DNA from: JABCPE02 sp963518955
GTDB taxonomy: Bacteria > Bacteroidota > Bacteroidia > Flavobacteriales > Weeksellaceae
Assembly (NCBI GenBank): GCA_963518955.1
Contig: CAUQKI010000004.1
Location: 1-64,000, forward strand
Reading direction: 5' to 3'
Length of the DNA: 64,000 nucleotides
Below are positions 17,429-25,804 of this stretch, piece after piece. The notes under the pieces are model-generated. The model worked only from the letters and a program-made list of their open reading frames with translations, did no database searches and was not told where the DNA came from. Made by a program: the position numbers and the translations under genes. Positions within the stretch are counted from its first letter, which is position 1, and each line of letters begins with the position of its first letter.

Positions 17429-18625
17429 ATGCCAAAAATATCACAAAGAGCAGAAAAAATGCCTGCTTCACCAATCAGAAAACTTGTTCCGTATGCATTA
17501 CAAGCGAAACAAAAAGGAGTAAAAGTCTATCATCTCAATATCGGACAGCCAGATATAGAAACGCCGCAAACAGCTTTGGAGGAGCTGAAACATATTGATT
17601 TAAAAGTGCTGGAATACTCTCTTTCTGAGGGAAATATAGAGTATAGAAAGGCTTTGGAAACTTATTACCACTCGCTTGGTTTTACAGATTTGACAACGGA
17701 TAATTTTATCGTGACTAATGGTGGTTCAGAAGCGCTGAGCATCGCACTTTCTACGCTCTGTGATGATGGTGATGAGATAATTATCCCAGAACCATACTAC
17801 GCGAATTACAATGGTTTTTCTAATCATATCAATGTAAAAGTAGTAGCAGTTCCGTCTTCTATCGAGACAGGTTTTGCACTGCCGTCTATGGAAGAATTTG
17901 AGAAAAAAATTACTCCAAAAACTAGAGCTATCCTAATCTGTAACCCAGGGAATCCTACGGGCTACCTTTATACAAGAGAAGAATTGCAGAAACTGGCTCA
18001 GATAGCTCTGAAACATGATATTGTCATCATCGCAGATGAGGTATATCGTGAGTATGTGTATGATGGAGCAAAGCAGGTCTCTATGCTGGAATTCCCAGAA
18101 ATAGCAGAAAACTGCATCATCATAGACTCTGAATCCAAGAGATATTCTATGTGTGGAGTTCGTATCGGATTTATGGTTACTCGTTCTAAGCTGATTCGTG
18201 CTGCTGCGATGAAATTTGCACAAGCTAGACTAAGCCCAGTTCTTTTAGGGCAAATAATAGCTGCAAAAGCCCACGAAAACGATAAAAAATATATAGAAAG
18301 TGTTCGCGAAGAATATACTAAACGAAGAAATTTATTAGTAAAATTACTAAACGAAATTCCAGGTATAATCTGCCCAACTCCAAAGGGTGCTTTCTACTGC
18401 GTGGCAGAACTTCCAATAGATGATGCAGAGAAATTTGCACAGTGGCTTTTGGAAGAATATTCTCTCGATAATGAAACTGTTATGGTGGCACCTGCGGGAG
18501 GCTTCTATTCTAATCCAGAGCTTGGAAAGAGACAGATAAGAATAGCCTATGTGCTGAAAGAGGAAGACTTGAGAAGAAGTGTAGAACTGCTGAAAGATGC
18601 TCTTCAAAAATACAATGCACGATAA
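17429..18625 (+). CDS. PLP-dependent aminotransferase, class I (AspC-like)
   Basis: Starting at ATG 17429 the enzyme has 398 residues. The fold-type I marks are NPGNPTG at 172-178, an Asp in IIADEVYREY, the PLP-binding Lys237 in DSESKRYSM, and Arg245 in the SMCGVRIGFM segment. This is the Igamma aspartate/aromatic aminotransferase group; the amino donor cannot be fixed from sequence. murB begins 1 base after its stop, so the two are translationally coupled. Confidence 0.88.
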   Translation: MPKISQRAEKMPASPIRKLVPYALQAKQKGVKVYHLNIGQPDIETPQTALEELKHIDLKVLEYSLSEGNIEYRKALETYYHSLGFTDLTTDNFIVTNGGSEALSIALSTLCDDGDEIIIPEPYYANYNGFSNHINVKVVAVPSSIETGFALPSMEEFEKKITPKTRAILICNPGNPTGYLYTREELQKLAQIALKHDIVIIADEVYREYVYDGAKQVSMLEFPEIAENCIIIDSESKRYSMCGVRIGFMVTRSKLIRAAAMKFAQARLSPVLLGQIIAAKAHENDKKYIESVREEYTKRRNLLVKLLNEIPGIICPTPKGAFYCVAELPIDDAEKFAQWLLEEYSLDNETVMVAPAGGFYSNPELGKRQIRIAYVLKEEDLRRSVELLKDALQKYNAR

Positions 18626-18626
18626 A

Positions 18627-19646
18627 ATGCAGGTTTTAGAAAATGTTTCCCTGAAGCCTTACAACACTTTCGGTGTGGAGGCTTCTGCGCGGTATTTTGC
18701 TGAGGTTTCTACAGAGTCAGAATTATTAGATTTGCTGAAAAACCCTAAATTTAGGGAGCTTCCTCTTTTGTTTTTGGGAGGAGGAAGTAATTTGTTTTTC
18801 ACAAAGGATTTTGAAGGACTTGCGATTAAACTAAATTTAAAGGGAATTTCGGAAGAAATCATCAGTAATCATGAAGTTTTGGTATCAGCACAAGCGGGAG
18901 AAAACTGGCATCAGTTCGTTCAGTATTGTTTGGATAAAAACTATGGAGGATTGGAGAATTTGTCGCTGATTCCAGGGAATGCTGGGACTTGTCCTATCCA
19001 GAATATTGGAGCTTATGGAGTGGAGATAAAAGATAGTTTTGAGTCTTGTAAAGTGCTTAATCTGAGTACTTTGGAAATTGAGGTTTTTGATAAGAAAAAA
19101 TGCCAGTTCGGATACAGAGATTCTTTTTTTAAGAGAGAGGGAAAAGGTAAATATGTTATTCTGGAAGTTACATTTAGACTGACAAGAAAAGAACATGTTT
19201 TGAAGGTGGAATATGGAGCCATCCAGTCAGAACTGGAGAGAATGGAAATAAAAAATCCAACGATTCAGGATGTCTCTCAGGCAGTTATCCGTATTCGGCA
19301 GAGTAAACTCCCAGACCCTAAAAAAATCGGTAATGCAGGGAGTTTTTTCAAAAATCCTGTGGTTTCTGATGCATATTTTGATAAGCTGAAAACTCAGTTT
19401 GCAGATATTCAAGGATATAAAACGGAAGAAGGCGTGAAAATCCCAGCAGGATGGCTTATAGAGCAATGCGGCTGGAAGGGTAAACAAATAGGAAATGTGG
19501 CAACTCACGCTCTGCAATCCCTTGTAATAGTGAATATTACAGGAGATGCGAAAGGGCAGGAAATTTTTGATTTTTCCCAAAAAATAATAGATTCTGTGGA
19601 AGAAAAATTTGGAGTAAAATTAGAAAGAGAGGTCAATGTATTGTAA
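18627..19646 (+). CDS. murB: UDP-N-acetylenolpyruvoylglucosamine reductase MurB
   Basis: Second committed step of peptidoglycan synthesis (FAD and NADPH). I choose ATG 18627 (339 residues) because family members begin just before the NTFG motif, here YNTFGVEA; ATG 18615, overlapping the upstream gene, is the alternative. The long type I form is indicated by GGGSNLFF, the SLIPGNAGTCPIQNIGAYG block, and a full C-terminal domain with the serine loop NAGSFFKNP and a final EREVNV. Confidence 0.93.
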   Translation: MQVLENVSLKPYNTFGVEASARYFAEVSTESELLDLLKNPKFRELPLLFLGGGSNLFFTKDFEGLAIKLNLKGISEEIISNHEVLVSAQAGENWHQFVQYCLDKNYGGLENLSLIPGNAGTCPIQNIGAYGVEIKDSFESCKVLNLSTLEIEVFDKKKCQFGYRDSFFKREGKGKYVILEVTFRLTRKEHVLKVEYGAIQSELERMEIKNPTIQDVSQAVIRIRQSKLPDPKKIGNAGSFFKNPVVSDAYFDKLKTQFADIQGYKTEEGVKIPAGWLIEQCGWKGKQIGNVATHALQSLVIVNITGDAKGQEIFDFSQKIIDSVEEKFGVKLEREVNVL

Positions 19647-19678
19647 AATAAACTATATTTGAATAAAAAAAATAAAGA

Positions 19679-19957
19679 ATGGATATTCAGGAAATTTTAA
19701 ATCAAGGAAACTATCATTTGATAGATGTGCGTGAGCCAGAGGAACTTATAGCAAATGGAGCAATAGAAGGCGCTGAAAATATTCCGCTGGGCGAGGTGGA
19801 AAATCATGCAGATGAAATTGCAAAATTGGACGGAAATGTGATTTTTTTCTGCCGAAGCGGAAACCGAAGCGGAAAGGCTACGGAAGCGTTTAAACAGAGA
19901 GGATTTACCAATGTCTATAACGGCGGCGGCTACGAGGAATTATCTAAATTGTTATAA
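19679..19957 (+). CDS. Single-domain rhodanese
   Basis: A 92-residue sulfurtransferase domain with the active-site loop CRSGNRS (Cys58) and the LIDVREPEEL entry. It has no signal peptide, so it is cytoplasmic. Such single domains carry persulfide sulfur to acceptors, but the partner is unknown. It has its own TATATTTG box at 19654-19661 and a terminator after the stop. Confidence 0.88.
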   Translation: MDIQEILNQGNYHLIDVREPEELIANGAIEGAENIPLGEVENHADEIAKLDGNVIFFCRSGNRSGKATEAFKQRGFTNVYNGGGYEELSKLL

Positions 19958-19970
19958 TTCTTAAAAAATA

Positions 19971-20001
19971 AAAAACTTACCCAAATTTAGGGTAAGTTTT
20001 T
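19971..20001. terminator. Bidirectional terminator
   Basis: A perfect 12-bp stem (19971-19982 with 19990-20001), loop AAATTTA, A5 before and T5 in the right arm, between the rhodanese and the convergent nicotinamidase gene. Confidence 0.85.
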
Positions 20002-20015
20002 GTTTATCAGTAAGT

Positions 20016-20621
20016 TTAGTTTATTACAGAAACTCCTTTTTCTAAAAGTTCAAAAACAGTGTTTTTGGCATCATCAGGGTGGAGGTTCACGGCTTTCGTT
20101 CCTTTAAAATGAAGAATGACCTTAAACCCTTCCGAAACAGCATCAATGCAGGTGTATTTCACACAATAATCTAGTGCTAGTCCTACGATTTCTACGGTTT
20201 CTATATTTTTGGATTTCAGATAATTAGAAAGTCCAGTGTCAATTAGTTTTTGATTGTCAAAAAATGCGCTGTAGCTGTCTATTTCAGGGTTCATTCCCTT
20301 CTTGATGATGTATGTAGCCTTATTTTTTTCTAAATCAGGATGAAACTCTATTCCCAAAGTTCCCTGCACACAGTGGACTGGCCACATTGTCTGTGAAATG
20401 CCGTTTAGGTTAATGATTTCGCCAACGGATTTTCCATTATTGACCGCAAAACTTTTGTGTTCTGTGGGATGAAAATCTTGGGTAAGGATGATTTCATCAT
20501 AGTTGTTGGTTTTCATCAGGTGGTTGATGTAAGGTATGATTTTTTCTCCATCAGCGACTTCTAAGCTGCCGCCTTTGCAAAAATCATTTTGGATGTCCAC
20601 TACAATCAGGGCTTTTTTCAT
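20016..20621 (-). CDS. pncA: Nicotinamidase PncA
   Basis: Hydrolyses nicotinamide to nicotinate for NAD salvage. A 201-residue isochorismatase-fold enzyme with the catalytic triad Asp9 (VVDIQNDF), Lys108 (IKKGMN) and Cys153 (LDYCVK), and metal ligands Asp49, His51 and His83. The WPVHCVQGTLG segment is typical of PncA rather than other isochorismatase-like hydrolases. It works in the same pathway as nadE at the start of the window. Confidence 0.93.
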   Translation of the reverse strand: MKKALIVVDIQNDFCKGGSLEVADGEKIIPYINHLMKTNNYDEIILTQDFHPTEHKSFAVNNGKSVGEIINLNGISQTMWPVHCVQGTLGIEFHPDLEKNKATYIIKKGMNPEIDSYSAFFDNQKLIDTGLSNYLKSKNIETVEIVGLALDYCVKYTCIDAVSEGFKVILHFKGTKAVNLHPDDAKNTVFELLEKGVSVIN

Positions 20622-20685
20622 TTTAAATTTAATTTATTTTCAATATTACTAAATTATTGATAATTTAGCAAAAATTTTTTGACTT

Positions 20686-21081
20686 ATGGGATTATTGGAT
20701 TTTTGGAAAAAATTAGTAAAAGCGTATAAAGACAGCCAGATTTGGAATAAAATAGAAACCAGTGAGGACTTGAAACAGGCTTATAAAGATTCTTATGAGA
20801 AGCCTGTGGCTCTTTTGACCTGTGCGACGATGCATTTCAGAAGTGACTATATGATGGGAGATTTTGAAAAACAGGCAAGAAGAATGGATTTGTCCAGAGT
20901 GAAATTTTATAAACTGAACTATACAGGAAACTCCAATCTAAAACAAGAATTGAGCGAGGATTTGGGAGTTATGATAGAAGCGGCTACCTTTTTGCTTTTC
21001 CGTGATGGACAGGTTATTTTCAAGAGACACGAAGAGCTGGTAGATATGGAAAGGCTGATGAAAAAGTTATTTGAAGAGTAG
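20686..21081 (+). CDS. Thioredoxin-fold protein with a single cysteine
   Basis: A 131-residue cytoplasmic protein. The end resembles a thioredoxin (ATFLLFRDGQVIFKR), but the usual CxxC is replaced by TCATMHFRS with only Cys46. This recalls monothiol bacilliredoxin-like (YtxJ) proteins, though the match is loose. It could also be a non-catalytic thioredoxin fold. A Crp-type regulator gene begins 2 bases after its stop. Confidence 0.5.
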   Translation: MGLLDFWKKLVKAYKDSQIWNKIETSEDLKQAYKDSYEKPVALLTCATMHFRSDYMMGDFEKQARRMDLSRVKFYKLNYTGNSNLKQELSEDLGVMIEAATFLLFRDGQVIFKRHEELVDMERLMKKLFEE

Positions 21082-21083
21082 AA

Positions 21084-21668
21084 ATGTTTGATGAGTATCT
21101 TCTAAATACATTTGGTGTTTCGCCCTCATCTATTGAGGGATATAGGAAATACATAAAACCTCTCAAAGTGGAAAAAGGACAGTTTCTGCTGAGGGAAGGG
21201 GAAGTGTGTAGAAATACTTTTTTCGTGGAGAAAGGACTTCTCCGTTTATATTCTATCAGTAAGGCGGGTAAGGAACATATTATCCAGTTTGCGCCTGAAA
21301 ATCATTTGATTACGGATAGGAGTAGTTTGTTTTTTGGAGAAAGTTCAGATTATTTTATTGATGCGATAGAGGACAGCGAAATCATATCTTTAAGCCCTGA
21401 TTTTCATGATTATATGAGGAATAATGACCCTGAAACAAACGCAAAACAGATTTTGCTTCTGCATAATCACGCCAGACAATTACAAAAAAGAGTAAATCTT
21501 CTGCTTGGTGCGAATGCAGAGGAGCGGTATTTGGACTTTATCAAGGTTTATCCTAATGTTTTCAAGAGAGTTCCGCAGTGGATGGTGGCCTCGTTTTTAG
21601 GAATTACGCCAGAGAGTCTGAGCCGAGTGAGAAAAGAAATCGCAAATAAAGAGAGAAAAAATGATTAA
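21084..21668 (+). CDS. Crp/Fnr-family transcription regulator
   Basis: A 194-residue protein. Residues about 25-110 are a cyclic-nucleotide-binding-like beta-barrel (VEKGQFLLREGEVCRNTFFVEKG begins it), followed by a long dimer helix and a C-terminal HTH with FLGITPESLSRVRKE. The phosphate-binding cassette of true cAMP receptors is not obvious, as is usual in Bacteroidetes members. Its targets are unknown. It overlaps dapF by 8 bases. Confidence 0.85.
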   Translation: MFDEYLLNTFGVSPSSIEGYRKYIKPLKVEKGQFLLREGEVCRNTFFVEKGLLRLYSISKAGKEHIIQFAPENHLITDRSSLFFGESSDYFIDAIEDSEIISLSPDFHDYMRNNDPETNAKQILLLHNHARQLQKRVNLLLGANAEERYLDFIKVYPNVFKRVPQWMVASFLGITPESLSRVRKEIANKERKND

Positions 21669-22428
21669 ATTTTATAAATATCAAGGGACTGGGAATGACT
21701 TCATTATGATAGATAATAGAAATCAGTCTTTTCCTAAAAATGATGTAGATTTAGTAAAAAAGATGTGCGACCGTCGTTTCGGAATTGGTGCAGATGGCTT
21801 GATTTTATTGGAAAACCATGAAAGTCTTGATTTTCAGATGGTTTATTATAATTCGGATGGGAATGAAAGCACGATGTGTGGCAATGGAGGGCGCTGTATC
21901 GTGGCTTTTGCGCATTTTTTGAATGTTTTTGAAAATAAAGCTAAATTTAATGCAATAGATGGACTTCATGAGGCTGAAATCAATGGAAATGTAGTGAAAC
22001 TGAAAATGATAGATGTTCCAGAAATTGCTAAAATAGGTTCTGATTATCAGTTAAATACAGGTTCTCCGCATTTTGTGAGATATGTAGAGGATGTGCAAAA
22101 TCTGGATGTTTATAAAAATGGCTATGAAATCAGAAATTCTGAGCCTTATAAAAAAGAAGGAATAAATGTAAATTTTGTTTCTAAAACATCTGAAAATGAA
22201 GTGTTTGTGAGGACTTACGAACGAGGAGTGGAGGATGAAACATACAGCTGCGGAACGGGAGTTACGGCGAGCTGTCTTACATTTATGAATGAATTTGGTG
22301 GAGATGAGGTTTCTGTGAAAACACTCGGCGGAAATCTGAAAGTTTATGCAGAAAAGCACGAGGTAGGATTTAGAAATATTTGGCTGGAAGGTCCTGCAGA
22401 ATATGTTTTTGAGGGTGTATTCAAATAA
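21661..22428 (+). CDS. dapF: Diaminopimelate epimerase DapF
   Basis: Converts LL- to meso-diaminopimelate for lysine and peptidoglycan. The 255 residues carry both active-site cysteines: Cys73 in ESTMCGNGGRC and Cys197 in TYSCGTGVTA. GNDFIMID at 11-18 is the family N-terminus. It overlaps the regulator gene upstream, and mltG follows 9 bases later, so the unit mixes cell-wall functions. Confidence 0.94.
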   Translation: MIKFYKYQGTGNDFIMIDNRNQSFPKNDVDLVKKMCDRRFGIGADGLILLENHESLDFQMVYYNSDGNESTMCGNGGRCIVAFAHFLNVFENKAKFNAIDGLHEAEINGNVVKLKMIDVPEIAKIGSDYQLNTGSPHFVRYVEDVQNLDVYKNGYEIRNSEPYKKEGINVNFVSKTSENEVFVRTYERGVEDETYSCGTGVTASCLTFMNEFGGDEVSVKTLGGNLKVYAEKHEVGFRNIWLEGPAEYVFEGVFK

Positions 22429-22437
22429 GATTTAAAA

Positions 22438-23463
22438 ATGAGAAAAGTAATTATAGTTTTTTTAGGATTGCTCCTAATTGGTGGAGGATTTTTTGGTTAT
22501 ACTTTGTATAAAAAATATAAAGGAAATAATGTCAAAAAATCAGGATATTTTCTGGTGCCGAAGGATGCGAGTTTAGCCCAAGTTTTGGATAGTATAAAAC
22601 CATATATAGCTGATATGGAGGCTTTTCGAGATGTGGCTGAATCTAAGCATTTGGGGAAATTTCTCAGAGCAGGAAGATATAGAGTAAAGGAAGGCGATGA
22701 TAATACGAAGCTGGTCAATATGCTGAAAGCAGGACTACAGACAGAGGATACATTTAGAATAAAGGATTTTGATGATGTTTATCAAATGATAGGGCGTGTG
22801 GCTAGGAAAACGCAGGTGGATTCTTTAGGATTTGTGACTGTGTTTGATAGAATCGCTCAGGAAAAAGGATTGACCTCGGCAGAAGATTTGAAAATCTATT
22901 TCTTTTCGGATACTTATCAGTTTTATTGGACGGTGACACCAGAGGAGTTTTTCAAAAAATTTGAAAAAGGCTATAATGAATTTTGGACAGAGGAGAGAAA
23001 AGCCAAAGAACAGAAACTTGGGCTGACAAGAGAGCAGATCTATGCCCTTGCTTCCATCGTTCAGAAAGAATCTGGAGGGAAAGAAGATGAGCAGAAAACC
23101 ATAGCGGGGCTTTATCTAAACCGCTATGAAAAGGGAATGAAACTACAGTCTGACCCTACAGTAATTTATGCGATTAACAAAGAGCATAATTTCACAAAGC
23201 AAATAAAGAGAATTTACAATAAAGATCTAAAACACCCGTCACCATATAATACCTATGCAAATGCAGGAATTCCGCCAGGTCCTATCTGTATGGTGAATAA
23301 AGCAGCGGTGGATAATGTGTTGAATGCTGAAAAAAATAATTATATTTTTATGTGTGCAGACCCTGAAAAGTTGGGTTATCATAAATTCACGGATTCTGAT
23401 ATAGAACATGCGAAAAATGCAAAAGCATATCATGAATGGTTAAATAAAAATAAAATAAAATAA
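22438..23463 (+). CDS. mltG: Endolytic transglycosylase MltG
   Basis: Membrane-bound enzyme that cuts nascent glycan strands. One N-terminal membrane segment (residues 4-22) is followed by a LysM-like part and the YceG domain. The catalytic Glu is Glu211 in ASIVQKESGGKEDE, followed by the typical TIAGLYLNRYEKGMKLQSDP start and HPSPYNTY. The length of 341 residues is normal. Confidence 0.93.
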   Translation: MRKVIIVFLGLLLIGGGFFGYTLYKKYKGNNVKKSGYFLVPKDASLAQVLDSIKPYIADMEAFRDVAESKHLGKFLRAGRYRVKEGDDNTKLVNMLKAGLQTEDTFRIKDFDDVYQMIGRVARKTQVDSLGFVTVFDRIAQEKGLTSAEDLKIYFFSDTYQFYWTVTPEEFFKKFEKGYNEFWTEERKAKEQKLGLTREQIYALASIVQKESGGKEDEQKTIAGLYLNRYEKGMKLQSDPTVIYAINKEHNFTKQIKRIYNKDLKHPSPYNTYANAGIPPGPICMVNKAAVDNVLNAEKNNYIFMCADPEKLGYHKFTDSDIEHAKNAKAYHEWLNKNKIK

Positions 23464-23534
23464 AAAAAAGTGTAAAATCAATAATTTTTGTAATTTTACA
23501 CCCAATAATTAGAAAACTTTAAAATTTGTATATT

Positions 23535-25637
23535 ATGAGAAGAAATGTATTGGTTGTTTTACTCTTGGGTAGTTTACTAAATGCTCAGCAGGGTAATGAC
23601 AAGCTAAAGAAGGAAATGGATGAGAGGAGAAAGCAATTGTTCAAACAATTTGAATTCTACGCTCAGAAGGAGATTTATAGAAATAATTCTACTGAAAATC
23701 CAAAACCAGAAAGTGTCATCAAACAAGACTTAAAGAAAGAAAGAGAGACTATTTCTTTTTTTGTTGAGGGAATACCATATTTTTTGAAGGCTTATGACAC
23801 AGACCAAATTAAAAATTCTAATGTAGATGCTATCCAAGAAGGGACAATAGATGGTCTTACAGGAAGTTTTAATGGAGAAGGGATAAAAGTGTCTGTTTTT
23901 GATGGAGGGCGTGTTTATGCTCAACATCAAGATTTTGGGAATAGTACTAGAATAACTAATAAAGAAGCTAGTACTATACCTTATGATAGTCATGCGACAG
24001 GAGTAACAGGAATGATAGGAGGTGAGGGAAAAAATGTATCAACAAGAACAGGAGTTTTTGTAGGGAATACCAAAGGAATGATGCCTAAAGCAACCTTTGA
24101 TAGTTATTATTTTGGTGTAACTACGCTTCTTGGAGAAACGGAAGAAAAAAATGTGTCAGCTAAAATAAGAGATAGTAAACCAGCCTTGTCTAACCACTCT
24201 TATGGAAATGTTATAGGATGGACATGGGATAGTGGTTCTTGGTATTGGAGTGGTGGATATAGTCCAGCAAGTGGAGAATCGGCTGATTTGAATGGGACAT
24301 ATTATGTTAGGGATAAAGAGTTAGATGATATAGTATACAATAATTCTTTTATGGTTGTAGTAAAATCTGCAGGAAACTCCTTTGGAGATGGACCTAGCGG
24401 AAATCCAAATGGAGCGTTTTATAGGAGAAATAATGTTTGGACGCAGTTTGATTTAACTATGAATCCTCCAGAAAATAATTGTGCTTCTGGATATGATTGT
24501 ATTCCAACAGGAGCTGTTGCTAAGAATATAATTACGGTGGGAGCAACAGAAAAAATAACTCATAACAATGGTAGGTATATACAAGCTTCAGATGTGGTTA
24601 AGGCGGATTATAGTAGTGCAGGGCCTCGTGATGATGGCGCTATCAAGCCTGATATTGCAGGAGTAGGAAGTAGTGTGGTATCTCCTTCTACATCTGCTAC
24701 AGGATCAGATAGTTATCAAATGGGAAATGGTACTTCTTTTTCTGCTCCACAGGTTACGGGGATTTTAGGGCTTTGGAGTCAGATCTATCAGTCACTTTTT
24801 GCAGGACAAAATCTTAATGCGGCATCAGCTAAAAATCTTCTTATCCATACAGCGCAAGAGGCAGGAAATATAGGGCCAGATGTTTGGTATGGATGGGGAT
24901 TTGTGGATGCTAAGAAAGGGGCAGAACTATTGGTTCAGAAAAAACAAAATAAAGTTATCTTTGAAGATAAAGAACTTAAAAATGCTAAAAAGAACGAAAT
25001 TTTGGTGAAAACAGATGGTTCACAGCCACTTAAAGCTACTATTGTTTGGACAGATCCATCGTATAAAGATGTTAATTATAATACCTATGATAAGTTATAT
25101 AATATAAGAGAATCAAAATTAGTAAATGATTTAGATTTAAGGATAACTAATATTCAAACTAATGAAGTGTATTATCCATGGAAACTGGATGTAAACGCTC
25201 CGCGTAACCCAGCGATAAAAGGAGATAATACAGTGGACAATGTAGAGCAGGTTCTTATAGACCAGCCAACAGCAGGAATTTATAAAATAGAAGTGTCTAA
25301 TAAAGGAACTTTGGTGAACAATGATGGAGTAAATGCAGAAAAACAGACCTACTCTATGATAGTAACAGGGCATACTGGGATTTTAACTCCATCAACAACA
25401 ACTCCAGTGGAAGCATCTCCTACATTGTTAGCAGATGGAAATAACATAGTAAATGTGAAGTTTGTAGAAAAAATCAATGATATCAAGATATTTGATATGT
25501 CAGGAAGGCTTGTTAGAAGTGTGACTCCTAGTCTGTGGTTTCATGATGTAGATTTTTCTGGACTTCCAGTAGGAATATATGTCCTAACGGCATCTTCTGC
25601 AAATCATAAACTGAGTAAGAAAATCAGAAAACAATAA
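23535..25637 (+). CDS. Secreted subtilisin-like (S8) protease with type IX sorting tail
   Basis: From ATG 23535 the protein has 700 residues. A signal peptide (cleavage near LLNAQQ) and a propeptide come first. The S8 triad is present: Asp123 (VFDGGRVYA), His153 (DSHATGVTG) and Ser401 (GNGTSFSAP), with the oxyanion Asn about 281 in SAGNSFG. After the catalytic domain come a beta-rich region and a C-terminal about 75-residue domain ending in KLSKKIRK, with the type A sorting pattern (IKIFDMSGRLV, LPVGIYVL). It is therefore exported by the type IX system and probably attached to or released from the cell surface. Confidence 0.92.
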   Translation: MRRNVLVVLLLGSLLNAQQGNDKLKKEMDERRKQLFKQFEFYAQKEIYRNNSTENPKPESVIKQDLKKERETISFFVEGIPYFLKAYDTDQIKNSNVDAIQEGTIDGLTGSFNGEGIKVSVFDGGRVYAQHQDFGNSTRITNKEASTIPYDSHATGVTGMIGGEGKNVSTRTGVFVGNTKGMMPKATFDSYYFGVTTLLGETEEKNVSAKIRDSKPALSNHSYGNVIGWTWDSGSWYWSGGYSPASGESADLNGTYYVRDKELDDIVYNNSFMVVVKSAGNSFGDGPSGNPNGAFYRRNNVWTQFDLTMNPPENNCASGYDCIPTGAVAKNIITVGATEKITHNNGRYIQASDVVKADYSSAGPRDDGAIKPDIAGVGSSVVSPSTSATGSDSYQMGNGTSFSAPQVTGILGLWSQIYQSLFAGQNLNAASAKNLLIHTAQEAGNIGPDVWYGWGFVDAKKGAELLVQKKQNKVIFEDKELKNAKKNEILVKTDGSQPLKATIVWTDPSYKDVNYNTYDKLYNIRESKLVNDLDLRITNIQTNEVYYPWKLDVNAPRNPAIKGDNTVDNVEQVLIDQPTAGIYKIEVSNKGTLVNNDGVNAEKQTYSMIVTGHTGILTPSTTTPVEASPTLLADGNNIVNVKFVEKINDIKIFDMSGRLVRSVTPSLWFHDVDFSGLPVGIYVLTASSANHKLSKKIRKQ

Positions 25638-25642
25638 ATTCA

Positions 25643-25676
25643 AAAAAAGAACTCTTAAAAATAAGGGTTCTTTTTT
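25643..25676 (+). terminator. Terminator after the subtilase gene
   Basis: A 14-bp stem (25643-25656 with 25663-25676, one T-G pair), loop of 6, ending in T6. Confidence 0.8.
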
Positions 25677-25804
25677 GTTGCTAGAATAATAAAAAATATT
25701 ATCTTTGTATTTTAAATTTTTAAACTTAAATACTACATTTTCAATGAATTTAATTAAATATAAATTTGTTGATTAAAATAAGAACATATTAAAAAAATAA
25801 ATAT

